A stretch of DNA of 64,000 nucleotides from CAMDMI01 sp044379485 (GTDB lineage Bacteria > Bacteroidota > Bacteroidia > Cytophagales > Flexibacteraceae). Numbering within the stretch: the first letter of the stretch is position 1; each line of letters opens with the position of its first letter. Positions 25,509 to 35,347 of this stretch are shown here, piece after piece. The notes under the pieces were generated by a model. It searched no databases. It saw only the letters and a list, made by a program, of their open reading frames with translations, and was not told where the DNA came from. The stretch spans positions 1 through 64,000 of the forward strand of contig JBIPOE010000007.1 in NCBI GenBank assembly GCA_044379485.1, given 5' to 3'. A program made the translations under genes and the position numbers.

Positions 25509-28500
25509 TTATGATTTTACTATATCAAAGTTAACTGAAAGTTCATCCAATTCCAAAACCTGATCCAAACCAGACAACTCCACAATTTCAAGTGAATTGG
25601 CCTGGGTTTCAGTACAAATATATTCACGATTGGCTTCCAGTGCTTTGGTTATCAAATCGTTGCTTACTTTTTCAAATCTGATTTGGATACGGTCCATTAC
25701 TTCCAAGCCCATATCTTTCCTTTGGTTCTGAACCCTGTTCACAACATCCCTGGCTATTCCTTCCATGCGTAGTTCTTCTGAAATTGCAAGATCCAGAGCC
25801 ACAGTTATTTCCTGGTCGTTTGCAACCACCCAGCCCGGGATACTTTCCGACCGAATTTCAAGATCTTCGACAACTAAGGTCATTTTCTGGCCATCTAAAT
25901 CAACATCAAGACTTCCGGTTTTTTCATATTGATTGATTTGAACCTGAGACAATCCAGCAACCAACTCTCCAAATGCTTTCAGTTTGGGCCCCAATGACTT
26001 GCCCAATTTTTTGAAATTTGGTTTCGCAGATTTTTCAACCAGACCAGCAGTGTCTTCTATGTATTCAAGCTTCTTGATGTTCACCTCAGAAAGAATCAAA
26101 TCTTCCACTTTTTCCAGATTGGCTCTGAATTCTTTAGAAACCACTGGCACCAACATTCTGCCAAGTGGCTGACGCACTTTGAGTTTATGATTTTTCCTCA
26201 AAGAGTGCACCAGCGATGAAGTCCTCTGGGCCAATTCCATAGCTGCTTCAAGCTCAGAATTGATAGCCGATTTATCTACTTTGGGATAAAAAGCAAGGTG
26301 AACCGAACTAACCTCATCTGAACCATCCATCATAGCCTTGTACAACCATTCACCAAAAAACGGTGCGATGGGTGACATCAACTTACTTACAGTCAACAAA
26401 CAATGTTGCAAAGTTTCGTAAGCTGCTTGTTTATTTTCGGTCATTTCTCCTCTCCAGAAACGTTTCCGGCCAAGGCGTACATACCAATTGGAAAGATGAT
26501 CGCAAACAAAATCCTGAATGGCTCTTCCCGCTTTTGTTGGTTCGTAATCCGCATAATATCCATCTACTTCTTCAACCAGGGAATTCAATTTTGAAAGTAC
26601 CCAACGGTCAATCTCCGTTAAAGAGGAATAAGGCAATCGATTGTTTTCCTGTACTTTATATCCATCAATATTGGCATAAAGTGCAAAAAAGTTGTAGGTA
26701 TTGGAAAGCGTTCCAAAGAATTTATTTCGAACCTCGGTTATTCCATCCAGATTAAACTTCAGGTTATCCCATGGATTTGAATTCGTGATCATATACCAAC
26801 GCACCGGATCTGGACCGTATTTTTTAATGGCTTCAAACGGATTGATCACATTGCCCGTCCTTTTGGACATTTTCTCTCCGTTTTTGTCAAGAACCAGACC
26901 CGTGGAAACCACATTTAAAAAGGCTGGGGAAAGGGCATTGTTGATTTCGACATCGTCACTCAGCATAGCCGAAATGGCATGCAGCGTAAAAAACCAGCCA
27001 CGGGTTTGGTCAACGCCCTCTGAAATAAAATCCGCAGGGAAGTTCTTATGAAAAACTTCCTGATTTTCAAATGGGTAATGCCATTGTGCATACGGCATGG
27101 CACCGGAATCAAACCAAACGTCAATGAGGTCAGCTTCTCTATTCATCAGCTTTCCAGTCGGAGAAACCAAAATGATATTGTCAACAAATGGGCGATGAAG
27201 GTCAAAGTTTTCAGACTCAGTCAGGTCCTCAGTTTGGAAGCCTGCTTTGATAGATTTTTGAATTTCGGTTTTTAATTGTGCTACAGAACCAATGCAAATT
27301 TCTTCCTTTCCATCTTCAGTTCTCCAAATGGGCAATGGAGTTCCCCAATATCGGCTTCGGCTCAAGTTCCAATCAACCAGATTTTCCAGCCAGTTTCCAA
27401 ATCTTCCCGTTCCGGTACTTTCTGGTTTCCAGTTGATTTGCTTGTTTAGGGCTATCATTTTATCCTTCACAGCAGTGGTTTTGATAAACCAACTGTCCAA
27501 AGGATAGTACAAAACAGGCTTATCCGTTCTCCAGCAATGCGGATAGGGGTGGTCAAATTTTTGAACATTGAACGCCCTGTTTTCTGTTTTTAACTGAATT
27601 CCAATACGCTCGTCTACAGAAAGATACTTTTCTCTTCCTTGTTTTATTCTTTCTGATTCTTTCTCTGTATCGGTTAAATATTGTTCTTTGACTGGCTCCA
27701 AAGCATAATCCTTCACTTCTTCCACAAAGCGACCTTGCTTATTTACCAAAGGAATCTGTTTTCCATCTTCACCAGTCACCATAATTGGTGGAATGCCATT
27801 TTGCTGGGCCACCCTGAAATCGTCAGCTCCAAAAGTTGGCGCAGTGTGTACAACCCCAGTTCCATCTTCCGTTGTTACAAAATCACCCGAAATCACCCGA
27901 AAAGCAGGTTCATTAGGTTTGACATATGGCATGAGTTGCTCATATTCAACTCCTTCCAAATCAGAACCTTTACACTCCAAAACCACTTTCCATGGAATCA
28001 TTTTGTCACCTGGCTTGTAACCAGAAAAGTCTGCATCTTTTCCAATCTCTGGAAAGTAAGAAGAGACTCTATCTCTGGCGCAAACAACTGAAATTGGTAA
28101 ATACGTATATGGATTGAAAGTTTCAATTAATTGATAATCAATGTTCTTTCCAACCGTTAAAGCCGAGTTGGATGGAAGCGTCCAAGGAGTTGTCGTCCAG
28201 GCCAGAATAAAGGTTTCATTTTCTGTTTTTTGGAAAAGGAAATCTGATTTCTCATTTTTAAAAACCTTAAACTGAGCCACAATTGAAGTATCCTTTACCT
28301 CTTTATAGGTTCCAGGTTGATTCAGTTCATGAGAACTTAACCCTGTTCCGGCTGCTGGAGAATATGGCTGAATGGTATAACCTTTGTACAATAAACCCTT
28401 ATCATACAACTTCTTAAGTAAAAACCACAAAGATTCAATATAATCGTTTTTGTAGGTTATGTATGGATCTTCAAGGTCCACCCAATAGCCCATCATTTCG

Positions 28501-28907
28501 GTTAGCTGGTTCCATTGGTCAGTAAATTTCATGACGGCCTCACGGCACTTCTTGTTGTATTCCTCAACCGAAATCTTTTTTCCAATGTCATCTTTGGTGA
28601 TGCCCAATTCCTTTTCAACCTGAAGTTCAATAGGCAAACCATGGGTATCCCAACCGCCTTTTCGTTTCACCTGCTTTCCTTTCAAAGTTTGATATCGGCA
28701 AAAAATATCCTTGATGGTCCTGGCCATAACATGGTGAATACCAGGCGTTCCATTGGCCGAAGGAGGCCCTTCATAAAAAGTAAAGGTTTCCTGACCCTCA
28801 CGACTGGAAATGGACTCTTCAAAAATCTCATTCTCCTTCCACCAGGCTAGTATTTCTTCAGATATTTTATAAAAATCAGGATTTGACAGTTGCGGATAAA
28901 CACTCAT
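25509..28907 (-). CDS. ileS: Isoleucyl-tRNA synthetase
   Basis: The enzyme charges tRNA-Ile. The class I HIGH-type motif is GTPGIHHVMART and the second motif is EKMSKRTGNVI. The editing domain includes GWDTHGLPIE before it and the strand TTTPWTLPSNSAL. The protein has 1132 residues, the long form with an extended C-terminal domain that is common in Bacteroidota and eukaryotes. A TATTTTTG box lies about 50 bases upstream on the minus strand. Genes for an antitoxin and VapC follow after 4 bases. Confidence 0.97.
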   Translation of the reverse strand: MSVYPQLSNPDFYKISEEILAWWKENEIFEESISSREGQETFTFYEGPPSANGTPGIHHVMARTIKDIFCRYQTLKGKQVKRKGGWDTHGLPIELQVEKELGITKDDIGKKISVEEYNKKCREAVMKFTDQWNQLTEMMGYWVDLEDPYITYKNDYIESLWFLLKKLYDKGLLYKGYTIQPYSPAAGTGLSSHELNQPGTYKEVKDTSIVAQFKVFKNEKSDFLFQKTENETFILAWTTTPWTLPSNSALTVGKNIDYQLIETFNPYTYLPISVVCARDRVSSYFPEIGKDADFSGYKPGDKMIPWKVVLECKGSDLEGVEYEQLMPYVKPNEPAFRVISGDFVTTEDGTGVVHTAPTFGADDFRVAQQNGIPPIMVTGEDGKQIPLVNKQGRFVEEVKDYALEPVKEQYLTDTEKESERIKQGREKYLSVDERIGIQLKTENRAFNVQKFDHPYPHCWRTDKPVLYYPLDSWFIKTTAVKDKMIALNKQINWKPESTGTGRFGNWLENLVDWNLSRSRYWGTPLPIWRTEDGKEEICIGSVAQLKTEIQKSIKAGFQTEDLTESENFDLHRPFVDNIILVSPTGKLMNREADLIDVWFDSGAMPYAQWHYPFENQEVFHKNFPADFISEGVDQTRGWFFTLHAISAMLSDDVEINNALSPAFLNVVSTGLVLDKNGEKMSKRTGNVINPFEAIKKYGPDPVRWYMITNSNPWDNLKFNLDGITEVRNKFFGTLSNTYNFFALYANIDGYKVQENNRLPYSSLTEIDRWVLSKLNSLVEEVDGYYADYEPTKAGRAIQDFVCDHLSNWYVRLGRKRFWRGEMTENKQAAYETLQHCLLTVSKLMSPIAPFFGEWLYKAMMDGSDEVSSVHLAFYPKVDKSAINSELEAAMELAQRTSSLVHSLRKNHKLKVRQPLGRMLVPVVSKEFRANLEKVEDLILSEVNIKKLEYIEDTAGLVEKSAKPNFKKLGKSLGPKLKAFGELVAGLSQVQINQYEKTGSLDVDLDGQKMTLVVEDLEIRSESIPGWVVANDQEITVALDLAISEELRMEGIARDVVNRVQNQRKDMGLEVMDRIQIRFEKVSNDLITKALEANREYICTETQANSLEIVELSGLDQVLELDELSVNFDIVKS

Positions 28908-28957
28908 ACTTGACGCTTTTTCAAAATAAACCCATAGATGGCTTATCTACGGGGCCG

Positions 28958-28965
28958 CAAAAATA
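28958..28965 (-). promoter_or_regulatory. TAnnTTTG -7 box (TATTTTTG) for ileS
   Basis: On the minus strand TATTTTTG is followed by CGGCCCC and lies about 50 bases before the ileS ATG. It is a perfect match to the phylum consensus. No TTTG is found at 19 bases upstream. Confidence 0.55.
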
Positions 28966-29285
28966 GTGAAAAGCATCGAAAGGCTGGGAAACCAAACCAT
29001 TTATGTATATAAATCATGTTCATCATTTTTATCAAAATGAAGCCTAAAAATTAGAAAACAAGACAAATACCAGGCTTAGCATAAAAAACATAAACAATTT
29101 ACCCAAATAGTTAAAGCCCTGAATTTTGATTCTAACCCTAAATTGATCCCTGATGACTTTTAATCCAATTTTAAGAGGTCAATGAATCAAAAAAACCACC
29201 AAGTAAAAAAGCTGGTTTACTTTTAAAGGAGAATTAAAATTATATAATAAATTGTATAACATTGCTCAACTTGTTTAAATTCAGA

Positions 29286-29316
29286 TTTGGTAGCTTGCTT
29301 AATTCCGCTATTTTTG
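29286..29316 (+). promoter_or_regulatory. Full Bacteroidota-type promoter: TTTG, 19-base spacer, TATTTTTG
   Basis: TTTG at 29286-29289 and TATTTTTG at 29309-29316 are separated by exactly 19 bases, the classic spacing of the primary sigma factor in this phylum. Transcription should begin near 29323. This supports the ATG at 29351 over the TTG at 29330 as the start of the next gene. Confidence 0.7.
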
Positions 29317-29350
29317 CAGTCCTTAAAAATTGACAGTCAATCAAGACCTT

Positions 29351-31609
29351 ATGAGCGAAAACTCTACCCTGCCTGTAGATCAGTCATCCAACCCAGAAGA
29401 AATTGTTATGCAAGACAATTCTTCGGAAACATCACACGATTCAAATGAGTCAAGTGATATGACTGAGCTAAACGCTTCTTCTGATGCCATTTCAGAGAGC
29501 GGAGAATCAAACTTAGATTCAACCGATTCAGCTTCTCAAGAATCAAAAGTGGAAAACACATTTGAAGAAGAGCCAATTTCAGAAACAACTACTGATCAAG
29601 TAGCTGAATCGGAAATTGAAATTGAATATTCGGATGTTTTACCAGTTTTGGATGAAATTACCGAAGTTATTTCTGAAGCAGAATCAAATAACTATGAAGA
29701 AACTCCAACTGATTCTTCTATGGAAACAGAAGTAGTTATTACTGAAATTACTCAGGAGCCAACCATTTCAGAAACAATACCTTCATCAACTGAGGCAGTT
29801 GTATCTGAGGAGATTGCTTCAGAGCATGTTTTAATTTCTGTAAACGAATCAGAGTTAGATGAACTTGAAAAAGCCGAAGCAGAGGCACAAAGTGAGGATT
29901 ACACTGGTCTTGACCAAGAACAAATGGTAAAACTTGCAGAGCAATTAAACCGCGATAATGATCCTGTAACCGCTTTGCGTGTCATTCAAAAACTTCGTCC
30001 ATTGTTTGATACCATGTATCAGCATGACAAAAATGAAGCTTTTGAAAAATTTGTGGCTGAAGGAAATGAAAAAGAGGCTTTTGAATATAAACATTCAGGT
30101 TTAGAGTTAAGGTTCAACCAGGCTTCAAAAGGAATTTACGAAAAGAGAAAAATCAACCAGGAGTTTCAGCAAAAAGAAAAGGTTAAAAACCTTGAGCAAA
30201 AGCTGACTCTTTTAGAACAATTGCGGAAACTGGTTGACGATCATGAACATACACCAGGATATGATAAGTTTAAGGTAATTAGAGAAGAGTGGAAAAAAAT
30301 TGGACCTGTTGGTCCGGAACATGCTCAGAATCTGAATGCTTCATTCTATTCTTTGATTGAAAGATTTTACAGCTTAAGTGAAATTTATCACAATTTAAGA
30401 GATTTTGACAGAAAGAAAAATCTGGATCTGAAGCTTGAATTGATTGCCAAAATTGAAAAACTGGCAAATGAGCCTTTAATTTCAAAAGCCATGAAAGACC
30501 TGATGAGCTATCAGGACGATTACAGATCTCTTGGCCCAATTCCAAAAGAAAAACTTGAGGAAGTAAAAGAACGGTTAAAAAAAGCGGTGGATGTTCTTTA
30601 CGATAGAAGAAGAGTATTTAATGAAGAAAGAAAACAACTATTTGCTGAGGAGGTAACATTAAAAGAAGCGATAATAGCAAAACTTCCTGATTTTGAAACC
30701 TTTACATCTCAGTCTTCAAAAGATTGGCAAAGCAAAACTCAGGAATTACTCGCTTTGCAGGAAGAATGGAAAAAAATTCCAGGAAAATTTAGAGAAAAAA
30801 CTCAGGATTTGAATAAACAATTCTGGACTGTTTATAAACAGTTTATGAATAGTAAGAATGACTTTTACAAGCAATTAGATAAAGGCAAAAAAGACGTACT
30901 TGCTCAAAAACAAGCACTTGCAGATGAGGCCCACAGCCTAAAAGATGGTGAAGATTGGGATGGAATTGCCAATCGAATGAAACAACTTCAGGTTGAATGG
31001 AAAAATGTTGCGCCGGTTTATGGCAAAGAGGGTCAAAAAGTTTATGAAGAATTCAAAGCAGGAATCGATCACTTTTTTGGCAGATTAAGAGATCAGCGTT
31101 CTGGCGAAGACAAAGTTCAAACTGAAAACTTAAAGGAAAAAGAAAATATCTGTACCGAAATTGAGGCACTTGCCACTGCCGGTACAGGAACAAGAGATAT
31201 CCTGGAAAGTCTTAAAGAGAAGTTTAGAAACGTTGGATTTGTGCCAATGAAATCCATCCAAAAAATCAATGCCAGATTTTCCAAAGGCTTGATCGATTTA
31301 ATTGAAAACTCAAAAGAAATAGCTGGGTCAGAAAAAGAAAGACTAAAAATCAATCTACTTTCTAACCGCTCTACTTATAGTTCTGAGGGTGTTAAAACCC
31401 TTAAAAATCAGGAAGGTTATATCCAGAAAAGGCTTCAACAACTTAGAAAAGATGTTGGAAACCTGGAGGATAACGTTTCTATGTTTAAGATGTCCAAAAA
31501 CGCAATGGCAATGATTGAAGACGTTCAAAAACGAATCAATCTTTCTAAATTGGAAATCAAGGAATTGGAATCTCAGTTAAAAGAAATCAGAGCTGGAGAA
31601 AAAGCTTAA
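29351..31609 (+). CDS. DUF349 repeat protein with an acidic N-terminal region
   Basis: Residues 1 to about 190 are acidic and low-complexity, rich in S, E, T and D. The rest is a long helical array with several DUF349 repeats, recognisable by the recurrent pattern EEWKKIGPVGPEH, EEWKKIPGKFREKTQ, VEWKNVAPVYGKEGQ and EKFRNVGFVPMKS. Only predicted coiled coil follows at the end. DUF349 proteins are conserved in Bacteroidota with unknown role; distant links to RNA or stress functions have been suggested in other phyla. I prefer the ATG at 29351. A perfect hairpin terminator follows the stop. Confidence 0.9.
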   Translation: MSENSTLPVDQSSNPEEIVMQDNSSETSHDSNESSDMTELNASSDAISESGESNLDSTDSASQESKVENTFEEEPISETTTDQVAESEIEIEYSDVLPVLDEITEVISEAESNNYEETPTDSSMETEVVITEITQEPTISETIPSSTEAVVSEEIASEHVLISVNESELDELEKAEAEAQSEDYTGLDQEQMVKLAEQLNRDNDPVTALRVIQKLRPLFDTMYQHDKNEAFEKFVAEGNEKEAFEYKHSGLELRFNQASKGIYEKRKINQEFQQKEKVKNLEQKLTLLEQLRKLVDDHEHTPGYDKFKVIREEWKKIGPVGPEHAQNLNASFYSLIERFYSLSEIYHNLRDFDRKKNLDLKLELIAKIEKLANEPLISKAMKDLMSYQDDYRSLGPIPKEKLEEVKERLKKAVDVLYDRRRVFNEERKQLFAEEVTLKEAIIAKLPDFETFTSQSSKDWQSKTQELLALQEEWKKIPGKFREKTQDLNKQFWTVYKQFMNSKNDFYKQLDKGKKDVLAQKQALADEAHSLKDGEDWDGIANRMKQLQVEWKNVAPVYGKEGQKVYEEFKAGIDHFFGRLRDQRSGEDKVQTENLKEKENICTEIEALATAGTGTRDILESLKEKFRNVGFVPMKSIQKINARFSKGLIDLIENSKEIAGSEKERLKINLLSNRSTYSSEGVKTLKNQEGYIQKRLQQLRKDVGNLEDNVSMFKMSKNAMAMIEDVQKRINLSKLEIKELESQLKEIRAGEKA

Positions 31610-31626
31610 TTTTATTAATTCACATA

Positions 31627-31654
31627 AAAAAAGCCTCATCTCTGAGGCTTTTTT
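31627..31654. terminator. Hairpin terminator after the DUF349 gene
   Basis: AAAAAAGCCTCA and TGAGGCTTTTTT form a perfect 12-bp stem around a 4-base loop, ending in a T run on both strands. It lies 18 bases behind the stop codon and also faces the pseudogene that ends at 31675 on the other strand. Confidence 0.85.
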
Positions 31655-31674
31655 ATGGTGTATTTTTGCGTTTC

Positions 31675-32258
31675 TTATCGTTTACATTTTAAAAGAATAA
31701 TAAGATCAACATTTGCTCTGGGGTATAACTTATTGTCAATCAACAACCAAGACAAATTAAAATCCATCTCAAGAAAGCTTTTCAATCGTGGAGAAATGCC
31801 CGCATGATAAAATACGGCTTGGTGCCTATTGCATTTTGCTCATCTTTTACCAAATTATGATGGATAGTTCCCATTCCACCACTTAGACGGAATTCTTCTC
31901 TAAGCATCAATCCTGTTTCAAGTTCAAAAATCCTCTGGCTGGTTTTATGGTATACAGCTTATTTTCAGGATTATTCTGATTCAGAACTTTAGAAAGTTTT
32001 CGGTAAGAATGCTCTCCATAATTCTTAAAACTCCATAAGCATGACCTTTTCCCCACCGCTCAACCTGCTCTTTTTCCATACCCGCAAACTTGTATTAGAC
32101 ATCAACTTTGGCTATCCAATTTTCTGTTACGAAATTGGACTTGGATTCAAGCAAACTGTTAATGCTGCTATCAATAATGAACAAACCACCACCGATTCTT
32201 ATATTAATTTTGGTATAATAAAGGCTTTTTATTGCCTCCTTTGATCTTTTAACTCCCT
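31675..32258 (-). pseudogene. Decayed beta-rich secreted or outer-membrane protein gene
   Basis: Reading the minus strand through several frames gives a continuous protein-like sequence broken by frameshifts and an in-frame stop. Pieces in order are KINIRIGGGLFIIDSS and ENWIAKVDV (then TAA), YKFAGMEKEQVERWGKG, KNYGEHSYRKLSKVLNQNN, KTSQRIFELETGLMLREEF, FRLSGGMGTIHHN, QAVFYHAGISPRL, and the tail SWLLIDNKLYPRANVDLII ending in TAA at 31675-31677. Alternating hydrophobic strands and the mature-looking C-terminus suggest a beta-barrel or cell-surface protein. At least three frame changes occur, so it cannot be expressed as one chain. The family is not recognised. Confidence 0.6.
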
Positions 32259-32261
32259 TTT

Positions 32262-32291
32262 AAGCACTTATTTTTCAAGCCCTTATTTTAC
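32262..32291. repeat. 15-base tandem repeat, two copies
   Basis: AAGCACTTATTTTTC at 32262-32276 is followed directly by AAGCCCTTATTTTAC at 32277-32291; they differ at two positions. It sits at the 5' edge of the decayed gene. Confidence 0.5.
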
Positions 32292-32333
32292 TTTTCTCGC
32301 TTTTTTCAGATTTAGTCTCTTTGACCTATTCTG

Positions 32334-33044
32334 TTACTTTTTTTTGACTCCAGCAATCGTTTCGTACCGGATAACTTTTGACCTGATACTTTCTAACAAC
32401 TGCTTAGCTCCGGCAATTTTCTTTTCTTCATTATCAATGCTCATCTTTGCAGCCAAATTTGTTTTTTTAATATCAACCAACGTTTTATCCAATCCTTTTG
32501 GTATTTGCAAATCTCCTTCTGCAAGCCGACCACTTACAATTTCAATATCCAACCTACCTGCTTCCATCAGTTTAACCTGATATTCAAGATTTTTTACAAC
32601 TCTAACTTCCTTTTTGGCTAAAACGTTAAGTCCTTTGAAATCTCTAAAACATCGAGCATTAATGTAATACATATCTCTTTCCTGATTGTAGAAAATCTCA
32701 CTAAACTCAAAATCCTCGGTTTTTAGAGAAGCACCATTTGGATATAAAACCTTTAATTGCGAAAAGTACTGAGGAACAGCTATTTGTTGTGCGTTTCCAA
32801 ACTGAAAATTCAAATCCTGATAAAAGCGCACCTCTTCATTGTCAACAAAATCAGTCTCCAATTTTCTTTCAATTTCTGCCTTTGTTGTTAAATCAAGTTC
32901 CGGACCAGCAAGGTGTTTAAGTAAGTCACCAAAAATGAGCATCTTTCTGATTGCAACATTTTTCAGGCTTGAATCTGCAACCTGAGCCTGAGCAAAATGA
33001 GAAAGAAAGAGTAAACCCATTCCAAAAAGGGTATGCTTTTTCAT
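32334..33044 (-). CDS. Secreted protein of unknown function
   Basis: The 236-residue product has a signal peptide (MKKHTLFGMGLLFLSHFAQAQ). The mature part mixes helices and strands, with YINARCFRDFKGLNVLAKKEVRVV in the middle and a long basic, coiled-coil-like helix at the end (about 185-236, with EEKKIAGAKQLLESIRSKVI). No T9SS sorting domain, lipobox or catalytic motif is visible. I do not recognise the family. Upstream of it lies the palindrome ATAGC-atttt-GCTAT near 33080. Confidence 0.7.
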   Translation of the reverse strand: MKKHTLFGMGLLFLSHFAQAQVADSSLKNVAIRKMLIFGDLLKHLAGPELDLTTKAEIERKLETDFVDNEEVRFYQDLNFQFGNAQQIAVPQYFSQLKVLYPNGASLKTEDFEFSEIFYNQERDMYYINARCFRDFKGLNVLAKKEVRVVKNLEYQVKLMEAGRLDIEIVSGRLAEGDLQIPKGLDKTLVDIKKTNLAAKMSIDNEEKKIAGAKQLLESIRSKVIRYETIAGVKKK

Positions 33045-33193
33045 AAGAAATAAGTTAAAAATGGACTGATTAAATCGCTATAGCATTTTGCTATGGAAAG
33101 GAATAAAGGTGATATTTTGGAAAGTCAAGCCCACCTTTGATTTTGCTTAAAACTTACACAAATGCTTTTCAGAAATAGAAATTTATACTGAAG

Positions 33194-35119
33194 CTAATAA
33201 TGGACCAGTTTTCGAACAGTTTTACCTTCAGCAGAACTAAGGCTAATTGTATAAAAGCCAGGTGATAAGGAAGTTAAATCCACTTTTTCCATTACAGAAA
33301 CTGAAAACCATTGTTTTTTTATGGTTCCTTTTGAATCCAATATTTGAATTTGAAAACCTGGTTTCAAACCATTGATATCCAAATAATTTTCAACTGGATT
33401 GGGAGAAATAACCAAATCAGGAAGTAAAACTTTTCCCACTTTATCGGTAACCAGGGTTGAATTTGATTTGGCTAGTAAAAATCGCTCAGGGTCAAACAGA
33501 ATTGAATTTGGTACAAATGGAACTTGAAAAGTGGAAACTTGTCCATTAAAACTATGATTAACAAAAACTGTGGTATCCTGATCAATTCCAGAAATTTTAA
33601 TAGGAACTTTTGCTTCAAAAAATGAAACAGAAGAATGAGAACTGGTCTGATTTAAAGTTATAGCAACCTGATTTCCATTAATTAAGGAGTTGATTTCATA
33701 AATTGGATACCCTTCTCCTTTGTACCAATCTTTAAAAAATTCAGAAAGATCAAGGCCTGAACTTTGCTCCAGAAATGCAACAAGTTCAGGTGTTTTCGCA
33801 AAACCATAACCCAAAGTTGGACTTGCCATATAGTTTTTCAATGCAGACCAAAATGCCTGATCTCCCATCTCATGGCGGAGCATTCTAACCAGATAGGCAC
33901 CTTTTGCATATGAAAGTCTTGAACTAAAAATCCGGAAAACATCAGTCGTATCTGAACAAAAAACAGAACCTCCAGGCTCGGTTGTTATAAAATCTATCCA
34001 CTGTTGGCCCTCCTGAGGCCAGGTAGAAAGACCAGCTTTTACATATTCAAATGCTCCAAAATAGGTTGCAAATCCTTCGTTAAGCCAAATGTCATTCCAG
34101 GAACCACAGGTTATTTTATTTCCAAACCAATGATGAATAAGCTCATGCGCCTGCAAACCAAGGAAAGTGCTTCCCATAAAAGAAATTGTTTGGTGCTCCA
34201 TGCCCCCGTTAAATCCAAACTGGGCGTGGCCATATTTTTCTTTTGCAAAAGGATAAGGCCCTATCAAAGTATCAAAATCCTGAATCATTTTTACAATTGG
34301 AAACATTCCGGTTTGCCATTCAGAAAGATTTTCTGGATAACTATAGTTTACTATTGGTAATGTGTCCCCAGAAGAAAGAGCCGCTTTGTAATTAAATTGG
34401 CTGTAATTGGTAACTGCCAAGGCTATTAGGTATGTTGTAATCGGATATTTATGTTTCCATCGGTAAGTCCTTATTCCATTTGATTCAGAAAATGCAACTA
34501 AAAGTCCGTTTGAAACTGCGACATTGGGTGCAGATGTATAAATGGTAAAATCAACCGAATCGGCTTTATCGCTCAATGCCTGTTTGCAAGGCCACCAATC
34601 TTTAGCTCCATAAGGCTCTGATAATGTAGATATTACAGGATTTCCATTGTGAACTTGCCTGGTAAAAGAACCAAATGGTGAAGGAATTGGCCTGCCGTAA
34701 TAAAATATAACAACGCTATCCATTTGGCCAGAATTTAGGATTTGTGATCCCAGATTTATGGAAAGAGTGCTTTCACCAATAAAGCTCGAGGAAACATTGA
34801 CACCCCTAAATTTTACAGAGGACACAATCATATTGCTTGCAAGATCAACAGTAAATTGACTGACAGCTAAAGATTTAGGCTTAAAGACAATAGCAACTTT
34901 CCCTTTTATAGAATCGTTTGCCGGATTTATAAACCAATGAGACCGGTATTGGATTACATCAATATTTAAGCCGTTGGCTGGTGTGGCCAATTGAATGCTT
35001 GAAAATCTTTTTGCGTGTTGAATAGCTTCTTTTTCAGCTATTTGAGATAATAGGCTTAAAGGCTGAGCAAATGAAATTTGATTAATCAGAATGCAGACAA
35101 AGAATACAAATTGTTTCAT
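33194..35119 (-). CDS. Secreted M1-family aminopeptidase with a T9SS sorting domain
   Basis: This is a zinc metallopeptidase of the aminopeptidase N group. The exopeptidase motif appears as GGMEHQT, and the zinc site is HELIHHW followed by the third ligand in WLNEGFATYF. A signal peptide (FVFFVCILINQISFAQ) precedes the mature part. The last about 85 residues form a T9SS type A sorting domain with ISPNPVENYLDI, IQILDSKGTI and the end GKTVRKLVHY. It should act outside the cell or on its surface in peptide use. I chose the ATG at 35117-35119, because the open frame upstream codes an unlikely extension of 36 residues before the signal peptide. Confidence 0.92.
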   Translation of the reverse strand: MKQFVFFVCILINQISFAQPLSLLSQIAEKEAIQHAKRFSSIQLATPANGLNIDVIQYRSHWFINPANDSIKGKVAIVFKPKSLAVSQFTVDLASNMIVSSVKFRGVNVSSSFIGESTLSINLGSQILNSGQMDSVVIFYYGRPIPSPFGSFTRQVHNGNPVISTLSEPYGAKDWWPCKQALSDKADSVDFTIYTSAPNVAVSNGLLVAFSESNGIRTYRWKHKYPITTYLIALAVTNYSQFNYKAALSSGDTLPIVNYSYPENLSEWQTGMFPIVKMIQDFDTLIGPYPFAKEKYGHAQFGFNGGMEHQTISFMGSTFLGLQAHELIHHWFGNKITCGSWNDIWLNEGFATYFGAFEYVKAGLSTWPQEGQQWIDFITTEPGGSVFCSDTTDVFRIFSSRLSYAKGAYLVRMLRHEMGDQAFWSALKNYMASPTLGYGFAKTPELVAFLEQSSGLDLSEFFKDWYKGEGYPIYEINSLINGNQVAITLNQTSSHSSVSFFEAKVPIKISGIDQDTTVFVNHSFNGQVSTFQVPFVPNSILFDPERFLLAKSNSTLVTDKVGKVLLPDLVISPNPVENYLDINGLKPGFQIQILDSKGTIKKQWFSVSVMEKVDLTSLSPGFYTISLSSAEGKTVRKLVHY

Positions 35120-35347
35120 TTTATATAAAATGGTAAAGTCTTTTGCGAGGTTTTCAAACGGAAAATGAAAAACAATCAAAAATACAAGCTCAAATTTAAA
35201 CTTAGGAATAAAATGACTGAAATTCACTCAAGACTCTGATAACCATATTGTTAAGATATTAATAAAAACAAAAAATTGTTAATTTAGGATTTAAGTCTTT
35301 TTTCCAGATATAAAAATACCCTTTCTTGCCTCAAATTTTAAAAAAAT

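Larger units (their letters stand above)
28908..29350. other. Divergent promoter region between ileS and the DUF349 gene
   Basis: The 440-base gap holds two promoters pointing outwards. Between about 28970 and 29280 nothing coding is seen. A weak inverted pair, AGTAAA at about 29202 and TTTACT at about 29216, is the only other structure noted. Confidence 0.45.

Noticed and set aside
32041..32244. A 67-codon plus-strand open frame
   Set aside because: It lies opposite the decayed minus-strand gene, which gives far more protein-like sequence.
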